From positions 1,222,110 through 1,286,109 of the forward strand of contig JAJHZJ010000695.1 in NCBI GenBank assembly GCA_023548195.1: a DNA stretch of 64,000 bases. Direction: 5' to 3'. Source of the DNA: Bettongia penicillata ogilbyi (Eukaryota; Chordata; Mammalia; Diprotodontia; Potoroidae). Positions 33,059-43,799 of this stretch are shown here, piece after piece. Within the stretch, counting starts at the first letter, position 1; each line of letters opens with the position of its first letter. Both the position numbers and the translations under genes were made by a program. The notes beneath the pieces are model-generated. The model did no database searches. It worked only from the letters and a program-made list of their open reading frames with translations, and was not told the DNA's origin.

Positions 33059-34006
33059 TTATCTGACTTTTCTCAAAGAGATGATCCTGATAATAGCCCT
33101 GCGAATCTGTTGGGTCTTGATGCTGTAGATGATAGGATTCATCAGAGGTGGGAATAGGATGTATACATTGCCCATTACAATGTGTATGATGGGTGAGGAA
33201 TGCCTAGCAAACCTGTGCACAATTGAAAGGCCCAGCACTGGGACATAGAAGCACAGAACAGCCAAAATGTGGGACACACATGTATTAAGAGCCTTAAGCT
33301 GCTCCTTATGGGAAGCAATGGTCAAAACAGAGTGAAAGATCATGACATAGGAAAGCAGGATGAAGAGGAAGTCTGACCCCATGGAGAGCAAGATGACTGT
33401 CAAGGCATAGAAGCTGTTGAATCGTGTATTAGAGCAGGAAAGGCGGATCATATCCTGATGCAAGCAGTAAGAGTGGGAGAGGGTGTTACGGTGGCAGTAG
33501 GAGAACCAGAGCAACCGTAAGACCGGAGGTATGATAAGCATGGTGCTCCGGAGTCCTAGGACTACTGTGATCTTCATGACCCGGGAGGTGGTGAGCATGG
33601 TGGGATACCTCAGTGGATTGGTGATGGCCACAAAGCGGTCATAGGCCATGGCAAAGAGCATGGATGATTCCATGAAAGAGAAGGAATGAACAACATAGAG
33701 CTGGAGGACGCAGGCATAGAGGTGGATGCTACAGAAATCAAGCCACAGAACCCCCAGCACTGTAGGCATGGTAGACACACACAGGCCTAGGTCTGTACTT
33801 GCCAGCATTGCTAGGAAGTAATACATTGGCTGGTGCAGGGAAGGGTCAGTGCGGACAATGTGGATGATTGTGGCATTGCCCAGTATGGCAGTCAAATACA
33901 CAGAAAAGACAGGGATAGAGATCCAATGGTGGGCCCATTCCAAGCCAGGGAAACCTGTAAACAGAAAGCTAGAAGAACTAGAATTGCTACCCAGTGCACT
34001 GGACAT
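33059..34006 (-). CDS. Class I odorant receptor, OR51 family, intact single exon
   Basis: A 315-residue seven-transmembrane G-protein-coupled receptor expected at olfactory cilia, signalling through Golf. The N-terminus has an NSS glycosylation site (8-10). Family motifs in order: FTGFPGLE (16-23), LGN in TM1 (42-44), PMYYFLAMLASTDLGL in TM2 (60-75), MAYDRFVAI ending TM3 (120-128), SYCLHQDMIRL in loop 2 (179-189), KALNTCVSHI before TM6 (238-247) and PPLMNPIIYSIKTQQIR in TM7 (286-302). SYCLHQD and PPLMNP with the FPGLE start mark class I, family 51. Length and lack of introns fit. It is transcribed opposite to HBB and to the second receptor at 55.6 kb; their start codons face away from each other. 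The subfamily cannot be fixed from memory. No inactivating change. Confidence 0.94.
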   Translation of the reverse strand: MSSALGSNSSSSSFLFTGFPGLEWAHHWISIPVFSVYLTAILGNATIIHIVRTDPSLHQPMYYFLAMLASTDLGLCVSTMPTVLGVLWLDFCSIHLYACVLQLYVVHSFSFMESSMLFAMAYDRFVAITNPLRYPTMLTTSRVMKITVVLGLRSTMLIIPPVLRLLWFSYCHRNTLSHSYCLHQDMIRLSCSNTRFNSFYALTVILLSMGSDFLFILLSYVMIFHSVLTIASHKEQLKALNTCVSHILAVLCFYVPVLGLSIVHRFARHSSPIIHIVMGNVYILFPPLMNPIIYSIKTQQIRRAIIRIISLRKVR

Positions 34007-34079
34007 GATGTCAGATTTGTAGAGGAACTGTGAGAATATTCAGGTACTTCAGAGGTCGTCTAGACCAAATTGCAACATA

Positions 34080-34375
34080 TCAAAAATGATCTCGATTGTA
34101 TGTGGAATACGTGACTGTCCAACCTCTATTTGGGACCCTCCAATGAAGCCCCTGCTTTCTGAAGCAGACTCTTTCACAGTTAGATGATCCTTATTGCTCA
34201 CAAGTTTACCTTATGTCAAAATGAAATCTGTCTCTTCAGTGTCTACCCTTATCTCCTAATTCTACCCTCTGAAGTCAGGAATAATAATAATAATAAATAA
34301 TACAGTATTTGTTCTACATTATAATCCTTCAAATATTTGAAGGTAAATAAACATAAGGGGTGATTTCCCTGATTT
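34080..34375 (+). mobile_element. CR1/L3-type LINE 3' fragment
   Basis: aatgaagcccctgctttctgaagcagactctttc, then a taccctctgaagtca block and caaatatttgaaggta match the CR1/L3 3' UTR order also seen at 42,720-43,050 and 58,790-59,060. Includes a short (AAT)n run at 34,282-34,300. Confidence 0.55.
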
Positions 34376-34379
34376 AGTA

Positions 34380-35255
34380 CTTCTAACAGGTCAAAGTAGA
34401 AGAGAAAGGAAAGTGGTCACGGAGTAAAAGACCTAGAATTCTAGAGGTGAAATTCCTGACATCAAAGTATGGTGTGAATAAGACGATACAAGTAGGGGCT
34501 GTCCTCATGTACATTATCCTGTGGCATAGAGGTGTCCTGAGACTACAATGGTGTGGAGTCAGTTGTCATAGCTGATTGGAAAGTAGGAATTACGGAGTTG
34601 TAGGTGTGCACTGACTGACTGGAATGGGTAAAAGAGAGCTTGGACCCTGGACTTTGCTGTACATGCTCGGGGTTGATATTGCTAGTCAGGATCACTCTAC
34701 AGTTAGGAAGTCATATATCTCAAATCCACCCCCCACCCAGTTGTATGTATTATCTCTTTTCTCTTCAGGCTTTTTACACAAGACTCAAGGCTAACTTTAT
34801 TATATTTGTCTGTAGAGTGGTAGTGCAGTTCCATTACCCCAGAGAAGAGGAAAATAAGCCACAAAAGAGATCTTGGACATAGAATTCATGAAGTTTCTTG
34901 ACAGAAGATTGGGAGATAATTAAGAATAGGATGCCACGAAGGGAAGCATGTCTGCGGTCAGTGCCTTGATGAATTAATTGAAGGACAGAACAGGGCAATC
35001 AAATAGTAGATTTATCCAGTAATACCATCTTTTAACTGGAGTCTATTTGTGAGGACTTCTCAGAACCAGCTCCTGCTAGAAGACAGACAGATACATACTT
35101 CTACATTTGTAAAATATTAGTCCATGTTTCCTTATGTGGAGTCTTCCATGAGGTAAACTCAGTTCCTGCCAATCTTGCATTCCTTCATGACTATATTATC
35201 TCATGCAAAATCAACTAACCTTTAGCAATTTAGCCTAGTCTGATGATTTTCCCTT
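34380..35255. other. Intergenic DNA upstream of the OR51 gene
   Basis: Contains the presumptive 5' region of the minus-strand receptor (any noncoding first exon would be here or further right). Nothing else recognised. Confidence 0.4.
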
Positions 35256-35264
35256 CAGGAATAT

Positions 35265-38200
35265 TTTGTGGGAGCCAAGATAACAGAGAAAAGGCAAGGA
35301 CTTGACTGAGCTCTCCCAAATTTGCCTCTAAATAACTTATTAAATAAAGCCTTGAAACAAATTCCGGAGGGGTAGAACCCACAAAATGATTGGGTAAAAC
35401 AATTTTCTAGCCCAGGACAACTCAAAACATGGTAGGAAAGGTCTGACCTACCAAGGTGAGAGTGGAACACAGTTCAGCTTAGGTTATACCAGCAGAGGTA
35501 AACTTGCCCCAGCAAATCTTCATCAGGCCTTGGGGGTGAGTGGTTCAGAGGCTTCAGTTGTGACTTTCAGAGCTCTCAGTCCACAGATGATAAGGGACTC
35601 AGACAACTGGTTAGAAGAAAATTACATGGGTCCCTTTGTTGGCACTGGGTGCATGACTCTGTTGTATTGCCTATATGCGATCTGGATCAAAGTCCTGGGT
35701 CAGGTTCCAGGGTGAAAAAGAGTGCTTGTGGTTTCTTACAGACCAGAGCACAGTCCAGGAGAGTACTAAATACACCTCTTCTTAGAGGTGTATTTACTAC
35801 CTTGGAAGAACTGAAAACTTACAAACCCCAAGAACTAGCTCTGAGATAAGTTGCACAAACAAACAAAAACAAAACCCTGAAGTTTGGGACAGTGTTCCCT
35901 CCAGTCTGGGAGCATAAACTATCCAACTTTCACATAAATTTAAAAGTAAAAAACATTTTGGAAAAATGAGCAAGCAAGAGAAAAAGATCCTGACCATGAA
36001 AAGTTACTGTGGTGACAGGGAAGATAAAAACATAAACTCAGAAAAAGAAAGAAAAGTCAAAACTGCTACATCAAAAGCCTCAAAGAAAACAATGAATTGG
36101 TCTCAGGCCCAAAAATAATTCTTGGAAGAGCTCAAAAGGATTTTAAAAATCAAGTAACAAAGGTAGAAGAAAAAAATGAAAAAAAAAAGGAATGAGAGTG
36201 ATAAAAAAAGAATTGACAGTTTAGTAAAAGAGGCACAAAATACTTTTAAAAAATCTTCAAATAACAACACAATAGAATAAGTCAAATTTTTTTTGAAGTA
36301 TAAAAACCCACTAAATAGAACTTTTAAAAAAGCAATATTGACCAAATAAAGATATACTAAAGTCCAATGAAGAGAAGAATGCCATGAAAGGCAGAATTGG
36401 TCAAAGGGAAAAAGAAATACAAAAAAATCACTGACGAAAAGAATATAAAAAGTACAACTGGTCAAAAATGAAAGGAGATACATAAACTCACCAAAAAATA
36501 GCATTCCTTAAAAAATAGAATTGTACCAGTGGAAGCTAATGAGGTCCATGAGACATCAAGAAACAATAAAATAAAATCAAAAGGATGAAAAAATAGAAGA
36601 AAATATGAAATATCTCATCAGAAACACAACATGGGAAACAGATCAAGGAGAGATAATTTAAAAATTATTGGACTACCTGAAAGCCTCTATCAAAAAATGA
36701 AAATATCAAGGAAAACTACCTATTCTAGAAATGGAGTGTAAAATAGAAATTGAAAGAATTCACCTGAATATTTCCTGAAAGAGATTTGAAAATAAAATCT
36801 TCCAGGAATATCAGAACCAAATTTCAGAGCTCCCAGGTCAAGGAGAAAATATTATAAGCATCCAGGAAAACAAAACCAAACAAATCAGATATCATGAGGC
36901 CACAGTCAAGATAACATAACAATTTCTACATTAAAGAATCTCAGGACTTAGAACATGATAATCCAGAGGGAAAAGAAGCCAGGGTAAAAACCAAGAATCA
37001 CATATCCAGTAGAACTGAGTATAATCCTTCAGGGGAAAAAAGTGCATATTTATTGTAAGAGAAGACTTTCAAGCATGCCTGATGAAAAGACCAGAGCTAA
37101 ATAGAAAAGTTATCTTTCAAATACAAGGTTTGAAAAATGTAAAAAGGTAAACAGGAAATAAAAAATCATAAGGTATTCAGTAAGGTTAAATTGTTTCCAC
37201 TCCTACATGGGAAACTGATACTACCTTTAAAGAATTTTTGTATTATTAGGGCAGTTAGTGGGAGTTTAAATAACGGTAGAAGTGTGAATTGAATGGAATG
37301 GAATGACATCTAATGATATCTAAAAAAATTAAGGAGTAAGAAAGAGAAATACAGTGGGAAAAAGGGAACAGTAAAGGTAGAATCTGATAAATTATCTCTC
37401 ATGAAAGAGCACAAAAAAGTTTTTATTGTGGAGAGGAAGATGGGGGAGGTGGGGAAAGACCTTGATCATTTACTTTCATTTACATTCAATTGACTCAGAA
37501 ACAGAGAGTAACATAGACACTCAGTTGGGTATGGCAATCTATTTTACCCTACAGAAAGTAGGAGGGGAAGGGGATAAGAGAAAGAGTGGTGAGATAAAAA
37601 GATGCACTGCAGGAAGCAGTAGTCAGAAGCAAAACACTTGAGGATGGACAGAATTAAAGGAGAAAGAGAGAGTAGATAAGCAGGGGGGAAATAGGATGAA
37701 GGAAAATACACAAAATCACAAGAGTGAAAAAATTTTGGGAAGTTTCTCTAGTAAAGGAGTCATTTCTTAAATATATAGAGAACTGAGTTAACTTTATAGA
37801 AATAAGAATATTCCCCAATTGATAAATGGTTAAAGAATATGAACAGGCAGTTTTCAGATGAAGTAACTGAAGTTATCTACAGTCATATAAAAAATGCTCT
37901 ACATCACTACTGATTAGAGAAATGCAAATTAAAACAACTCTGAGTGACCAACTCACACCTATTAGATTGGCTAATATGACAGAAAATGAAAATGATAAAT
38001 GAAAATTAAGATATTAATGTATTCTTCATGGAGTTGGGAACCAATTAAACCATTATGTAGAGCAATTTGGATCTATGCCCAAAGGGTGATCAAATTGTGC
38101 ATACCATTTGACCCGGAAATACCACTCCTTAATTTAATTTTTTAGATATCATTCCATCATGTTCACCTCACACCTGTTCCCTTATTTATACTCCTACTAA

Positions 38201-38935
38201 CTGCCCTAATAATGACAAAATTCTCAAGAGTTATAAGTATCAGCATTCCATGTAAGAATGGGAAACAACTTAACTGTATTGAATCCCAAAGAAATTAAAA
38301 AAAAAAAGAAAAGAAAAAAGGAAAGGATCTATATGTACAAAAATATCTATTGCAGCACCTTTAGTGGTGGCAAAGTATTGGAAATTGAAGGAATGCCTAT
38401 CCATTGGGGAATGGCTGGACAAATTAGGGTATATTATTTTGATGAAATATTGTTGTACTATCAGAGATAATAAGCAGAATGTTCTTGGAAAGATCTGAAA
38501 AAACTTACCTGAATTGAGGTAAAATGAATTAGCAGAGCTAGGAAAACACTGTACACAGTAACAGCAGCACTGAGCAAAGAAGAGCAGCAAATGACTTGGC
38601 TTTTCTCAGCAATACCGTGATTCAAAACAATTCTGAAGGACTCTTAATGAAAAATGGTATCTGTATCCAGAGAAACTGATGGAGATGGAATAGAGAACAA
38701 AACATACTTTAAAAAATACTTTATTTTGGGGGGATTTGCTTGGGCTCTGTTTTCTTTCAGAAAATGAAATATGAAAAGATATCTTTTTATGACTGCACAT
38801 GTGTAACCTATATCAAATTGTTTGCCATTCTAAATGAGGGGTAAGGAGAGGGAGGAAGGGAGAAAAAATTTAGAAATTAAATTTTAAAAAAATAAATGTT
38901 AAAAATTGTTTTTACATGTAATTTGGGGGACAAAC
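35265..38935 (+). mobile_element. L1 with large internal ORF2 deletion (E)
   Basis: Leader from about 35,265, ORF1 relic at about 35,960-37,140 with many stops, inter-ORF region to about 37,730. It then jumps directly to the ORF2 C-terminus from about 37,735 (ttgataaatggttaaagaatatgaa, about 37,817, corresponds to the IDKW motif region) and the 3' UTR ending near 38,930. Endonuclease and reverse transcriptase coding parts, about 3 kb in a full L1, are absent. The frame at 38,270-38,590 on the minus strand is a shadow. Confidence 0.75.
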
Positions 38936-38939
38936 ATTA

Positions 38940-39800
38940 AATGTGTTTAGAGACAAAGAAAAACAAAAGAAAACATTTAGCGCACCACTGTGTTTCCAGG
39001 CTTGCTATTAGCTACATTCTTTACGATTGTTTTTCCTCTAATTTGCAGTTGGTTTGCTGCTTTCTCCCTGGCACCAAAAATCCACTCCTCGTTAAATTTA
39101 CATTGTTTACTCCTGAGCCTGAGTACAGCTGACTTTTAGTACCTGAAACAGAAACAAATAGAGGAAGACTAGAGAAGTACTTAAGGAGAGAATAATTACC
39201 AAAGACAACTGATTAGAGTGGAATTGATAAAGACATACTAACTAAAGGCAGGGAGACACAGAGACCCTTGGGTTTGCCCCTGTGGAAAGAGTTCTAGTGA
39301 AGAACTCTCTTCGATGGCATTCAGTCCAATGCTGAGTCAGGCTCAGTTCTCATGAGGAAAGACCTCTTGGCCAAGGGCACTTGTTTTGGGATGGATGGTA
39401 GAGGTTGTGGCTTGAACTGAGAAGCATAGTTAGAGAAGTATAGCCTCCCTGGGGCCTCAAGATCGATGGGGTTTGAGGGCAGAGCATTAGATATATAGAG
39501 GGAAGGGAAATAATGCTAGGCCAATGGAGTGAGAAAGACCCAGAGGGCCTCTTTTGTCTCCCTATCTCCCTATTCATCTCCCAACTTCAGCAATGCTGTG
39601 GATGTTCTGTTGGTAATAGAGCCAAAGGTACAAGAGGTCATTTCCTACCTCAGATGCAGACTAGTCAGATGATTTGGACATTTACCCAAAGTTTCCTCAG
39701 CTATAAAATGAGGATAATAATAGTATCTGCTTTACAATATTATTATGAGGATCAGGTGGGGGTAATAATTGTAAAATCACCCCTTCAACACTCTGTTAAT
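38940..39800. other. Intergenic DNA, nothing recognised
   Basis: No gene or confident repeat. The 136-codon frame at 39,513-39,923 ends in a polyhistidine stretch encoded by the adjacent triplet array and is not a gene. Confidence 0.45.
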
Positions 39801-39807
39801 GTGAGCT

Positions 39808-39880
39808 ATCATCATCATCATCATCGTCATCATCATCGTCATCATCATCGTCGTCATCACCAGCACCATCACCAACATCA
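39808..39880. repeat. (CAT/CGT)n trinucleotide array
   Basis: atcatcatcatcgtcatcatc pattern over about 70 bp. Confidence 0.95.
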
Positions 39881-40239
39881 TCCAAAAAGCAATCAGGTTA
39901 GATTAGTGTACATTGCTATCTAAAGACAGAGGTGAGCCTGGACAATTTCTCCCCCAGGGGAAGGAGAAAAGGGAGTCCAGTTTAGAGAGTGGAGAGGAGC
40001 ATGAGTCAAGTTATAAGGAAGGGAGGCATAGAAGAGAATAGACAATACGTAGAAGGATAAGCATGTAAAATTGTTTAAGAAAGTAGGGCAGGCAACTATT
40101 TTCATATGCAATAAATGGAATAAAATTAAATCTCAACAAGATGCCTAACAGTGCTCCTTTCCTTATCTTCCCATACCCGCTTTCATCCCAGAATCTTCTG
40201 AAGATCAGGAAGGTAAATATTAGATATTCTGAGTTGTTG

Positions 40240-40775
40240 CCCTTCCTTTTCCAAGAGGACCAAAATGACATCACAAAAGTTTGTAATAAGTTTAGTAGCA
40301 TGCTCCATCCTCAACTCAAAGACCTTGAAGAAGAATCATAGAATTATAGAATATCAGAACTGGAAAACACCTCAGAGATCACTTATTCCAGACACCTTTT
40401 TACAGGTACTTAAACTGGACCAGGGAATGGCTGTGAATTGTCCAAAGTGACAGCTACTAAGTGAGGGACTTTTCTACTCCACTAGACTTTTTTCTTTTCT
40501 GGTTGCAGCAGGCATGGGGGTAGGGTGGAACAGCTAAATGGCACAGTAGATAAAGACTCATCTTTCTGAATTCAATTCTGGACTCAGATAATTGCTATCT
40601 GTGTGACCCTGTCACAGGATTAAGTCACTTAACCCTATTTGCATCAGTTTTCACATCTGTAAAATGAGCTGGAGAAGAAAATGGCAAACCACTTCAGTAT
40701 CTTTGCCAAGAAAACCCAAATGGGGTCAGAAAAGCAGGACAAAACTGAGCAACAAAGCTCCCCACCTCGCTTATT
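40240..40775 (+). repeat. RTE-tail-like fragment, MIR scrap and MAR1-like SINE
   Basis: 40,240-40,300 has ttttccaagaggaccaaaatgacatcac, also seen in altered form near 53,625-53,700. 40,330-40,460 is antisense MIR-like. 40,515-40,775 is a MAR1-like SINE (gtgtgaccctgtcac, gagctggagaagaaaatggcaaa, caaatggggtcag). Confidence 0.7.
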
Positions 40776-40919
40776 TTGGGTGGATGACCCAGTAGTGAGT
40801 TCTCTTTTCCTTCTCCTTCCTCCACCCCTACCCACACCAAATAAGACACTGACCTTCAGGAAACAGTTTCTGGAATTACAACCCAATATTCATATATAAG
40901 CTACTTTGCACTTCTTCTA

Positions 40920-43050
40920 AGGTCAGAAATTCCTATAGTCCAGGCCTTTTCTCTGCTTCTCAGAAAACTCACTCTTTGAGACTCCTGGGCATCATCCTTT
41001 CCTGTTTTGCAATGAGGATGGAAGAAATGTCTACATGGGAGCACCAAGGACTATTTATCTAAGCGTGCCCTTTGCTCACTACTACCCCCATGGGAAACTT
41101 CCCCCTCCCTGCTCCAGAGATTCACTATAGGTATTGAGTTCCTGAGAACTCTAAGATGTTTTGATCTGTCACGACTGTCTCAGAGGTTCATGTTGTTCAT
41201 GTTGTTCATTCCCTCTCTTGCGCAGGTGTCTGGCCACCTCTCAAAGTACAAGTACAAGTTGCCATGAGGCAACCTACTGACCTCCCACTAGATCCCTTTC
41301 CTTCCTAGTTCCTGGTCTGGTTTAAAAAGTATTGCAAGGTAACTAAGTGGTATGGTAGACAAAGTTTTGCATTTAGAGTCAGAAAGATCTGAATTCAAAT
41401 TCTGCCTCAGACATATACTAGATAGCTGTTTGACTCTGGGAAGGTCATTTAACCTCTCTCCTCCTGAGTTTCCTTAAATGTAAAATTGACATAATAACAA
41501 CATCTACCTCAGTGTTGTGAAGATAGAATGAGAAAATATATAAAGTATTTTGCAAACCTTAAAGCACCATAGAACCACATAGAACTGTAGTACCAGCCTC
41601 TTTTGTCTGAAAATATTTCACCCAGTTATTATCTCAGTTGCTCCCAGATCCCATTTCATGTAAGGTGAGGGAAAAGATCATTTTCATAGAACAGACTGGA
41701 GTTACAAACATGAGAAACTCATCTGGGCCCTTAAAACTCATGCAGTGAGGAATGTCAATCCAATTTTTAACTTTATTCCCCCCTGTTGTGACATCAGTTC
41801 GTGTCTTCAGCAGAAACTGAGAATGATTGCCTATACTATGCTATATAATTGCCTCTTTGAACCGTTAGTCTCTATTCAGCCTGCTAATTCTGTAATAGAT
41901 TCTAGTTGTTTATTTTAGGTCTTCCAAACAAAGGGATTTCTAGTCTTCACTTACTGATCATCTTTTTTGTTCAGGCCTTAATTTGAGGTAAGTGTTCATT
42001 TAGATAGGCATGATCATCAGTGATCTTAATGGCCCTGGGGCACAGGGGAGGGAGAGGAAGAGGGCTGTTGTGAGGATCAAACAAGGAAACAAATGTAACT
42101 TACTTTATAAACCCTTAAGTCTTATATCAATCAGGAAACATTTGTGCTAGGAGCTGTGCTAAGCCCTGAGGATGCAAAAAGAGGCAAAAGGAAGGGATCT
42201 TGCAATCTCTATGAATTCTAACAGCAACAACTACTACCACTACCACCACCAACACCGCTACAGGTACCACCATTATCACCACAACCATGAGTACTACTAC
42301 TACTACTGCTACTACTACAACTACTACTATTACTACTAGCTACTACTGCTGCTGCTATTAGTACTGCTACTACTAGTACTACTACTACTACTAGTGTTAC
42401 TACTACTGCTACTACTGCTACTACTGCTGCTGCTATTACTACTGCTACTACTACTACTACTACTACTATAGAACCCCTTTAAAGACTGAATGCGCAGGTC
42501 TAACCTAAGATGTAAGAAAGCAAATTTGAGAAGGAAAATGGCACAAAACAGAAGAATCTGTCTATATAGCCAGGTATGGAGCTTAAGATCAATTCATACA
42601 TTGCCTTATTTTTCTTTGTAATCCTAGGGTCTACATTCATATACCTCTATGACAGCGTGGTTGGACCAGGCACCCTCTAAGATGCCATGAAATTTCAATG
42701 GGCTATGAGATTCATAGAATCACAAATATCAGGCTTGGAAGGATCTCACAATCACAAGATCAACTTGTGAATCAGAAAGAGTTCCTTGTATACCCTCCCT
42801 CACAAGTGGTTATTTGGCCTCTTTTTGAAATTCCCTAGTGAGAGAGAATTCACCAATCTGCAGCACATTATTCACTATTTGGAAAGCTCTAACTTTGGGG
42901 TCAAACAAACATCAGCCAGTTTGCAGCTCCCTTCTACTGCTCCTCTATCTTTCCTCTAGAGCTAAGCAGGATAAGACTAACATTTCTTTTGGTCTTCCTA
43001 TGTCTAAGCATGGCCATCTTGTTCTCCCAAGTCTTGCCTGTTAGCTGTAG
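40920..43050 (+). repeat. Left copy of a roughly 2-kb direct duplication
   Basis: Colinear with 47,040-48,965: gaaaactcactctttgaga / gaaagctcactttttgaga; cccccatgggaaacttcc / cccccatgggagacctgt; ctcccactagatccctttcct / ctcccactagatccctttgtt; a MIR-type SINE (41,335-41,590 / 47,465-47,690); cacccagttattatctcag / cacccagttattgtctcag; ctctaagatgccatgaaatttca in both; and a CR1/L3 stretch (42,720-43,050). Offset is about 6,120 bp on the left and 5,880 on the right, the difference being mostly the triplet array at 42,225-42,472. Confidence 0.85.
42225..42472. repeat. (ACT)n trinucleotide array
   Basis: About 245 bp of act/acc/gct units, absent from the corresponding place in the right-hand duplicate, where only gatgatgatgatgg (48,340-48,353) is present. 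Confidence 0.95.
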
Positions 43051-43054
43051 GGAG

Positions 43055-43795
43055 CTGTTGAGGACCACAACAATTCCATGAGTTCATGATGGCCTGATAA
43101 ACCTATTCTATTGTGCTAATGGAGCAAACGTGGATGGGATCTCATACAATAGCCCCAAGACTTTTGGGTCTTAAGTAAACATCTTGGTATTTGACAAACA
43201 TCCTGAGGCAGTCATTGGGACGTACATTTGTTGATGAAAGAGGATTTGGTGAAAGTAATCACAGGACCAGCTTGCCATGAATATGGAACTTACGGCTTCA
43301 CAGCATATAAGGCTTGTACTTGCTAATAACAAATGGAGCTTGTAACATCTCTGTCTGCTGCCTCATCACTGCATGCCTGAGATCGAGATCTCCCACTGGT
43401 TGGGGTCTCTCCACTGAGCTGGCCATAGCAGCTGGCTAAATATCCCCATTCTTTCAACCAATCCACGAGTGCTTCAGTGTAGCCCTGGGAGGACAGATGG
43501 CTTCTAGCAGCTAGACCTCTATGTGTTTCAGCACAGCCCAGGGCAAACAGACATTCTCCTCCATGTGCTTCAATGTAGCCCCAGGGAAATGCAGAAAAAC
43601 TCCACCTGGCCTCAGCATACACAAGACACCACAGCTGGACGCCAGGTAAGCTGCCAGATGACCCCCAAAATACAGCAGCAGACATGATGGTTCCCCATAG
43701 GCCTCAGGGCAACATTAGCACAGCATCAAGTAAACAGTCAGGGCCTGCAGCCATTGGCACAGGAAGCTTGAGACAGGGTCCCTTCCACCCTAGGA
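43055..43795. other. Unclassified insertion and repeated-motif segment between the duplicates
   Basis: This begins where similarity between the duplicates stops. It has a LTR-like stretch (gcatataaggcttgtacttg at about 43,301) but no proven ends. From 43,466 a motif of the form gtgcttcagtgtagccctggg recurs three times (about 43,468, 43,523, 43,563), probably the leader of the following L1. The 120-codon antisense frame at 43,323-43,685 has no recognised similarity. Confidence 0.5.
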
Positions 43796-43799
43796 GTAG

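Noticed and set aside
34435..34460. Match to an 18S rRNA core (ctagaggtgaaattc)
   Set aside because: Only about 16-20 bases agree and both flanks diverge at once; chance match.
39513..39923. 136-codon frame with a polyhistidine C-terminus
   Set aside because: The histidines come from the CAT/CAC triplet array; the upstream part lacks codon structure.
43055..43460. Solo LTR of an endogenous retrovirus
   Set aside because: A TATA-like cataataagg-type stretch is suggestive, but no TG/CA ends, target duplication or second copy could be shown.
43323..43685. 120-codon antisense frame, possible small gene
   Set aside because: Lies in a repeat-like segment with a three-fold motif; no similarity, splice or promoter evidence.
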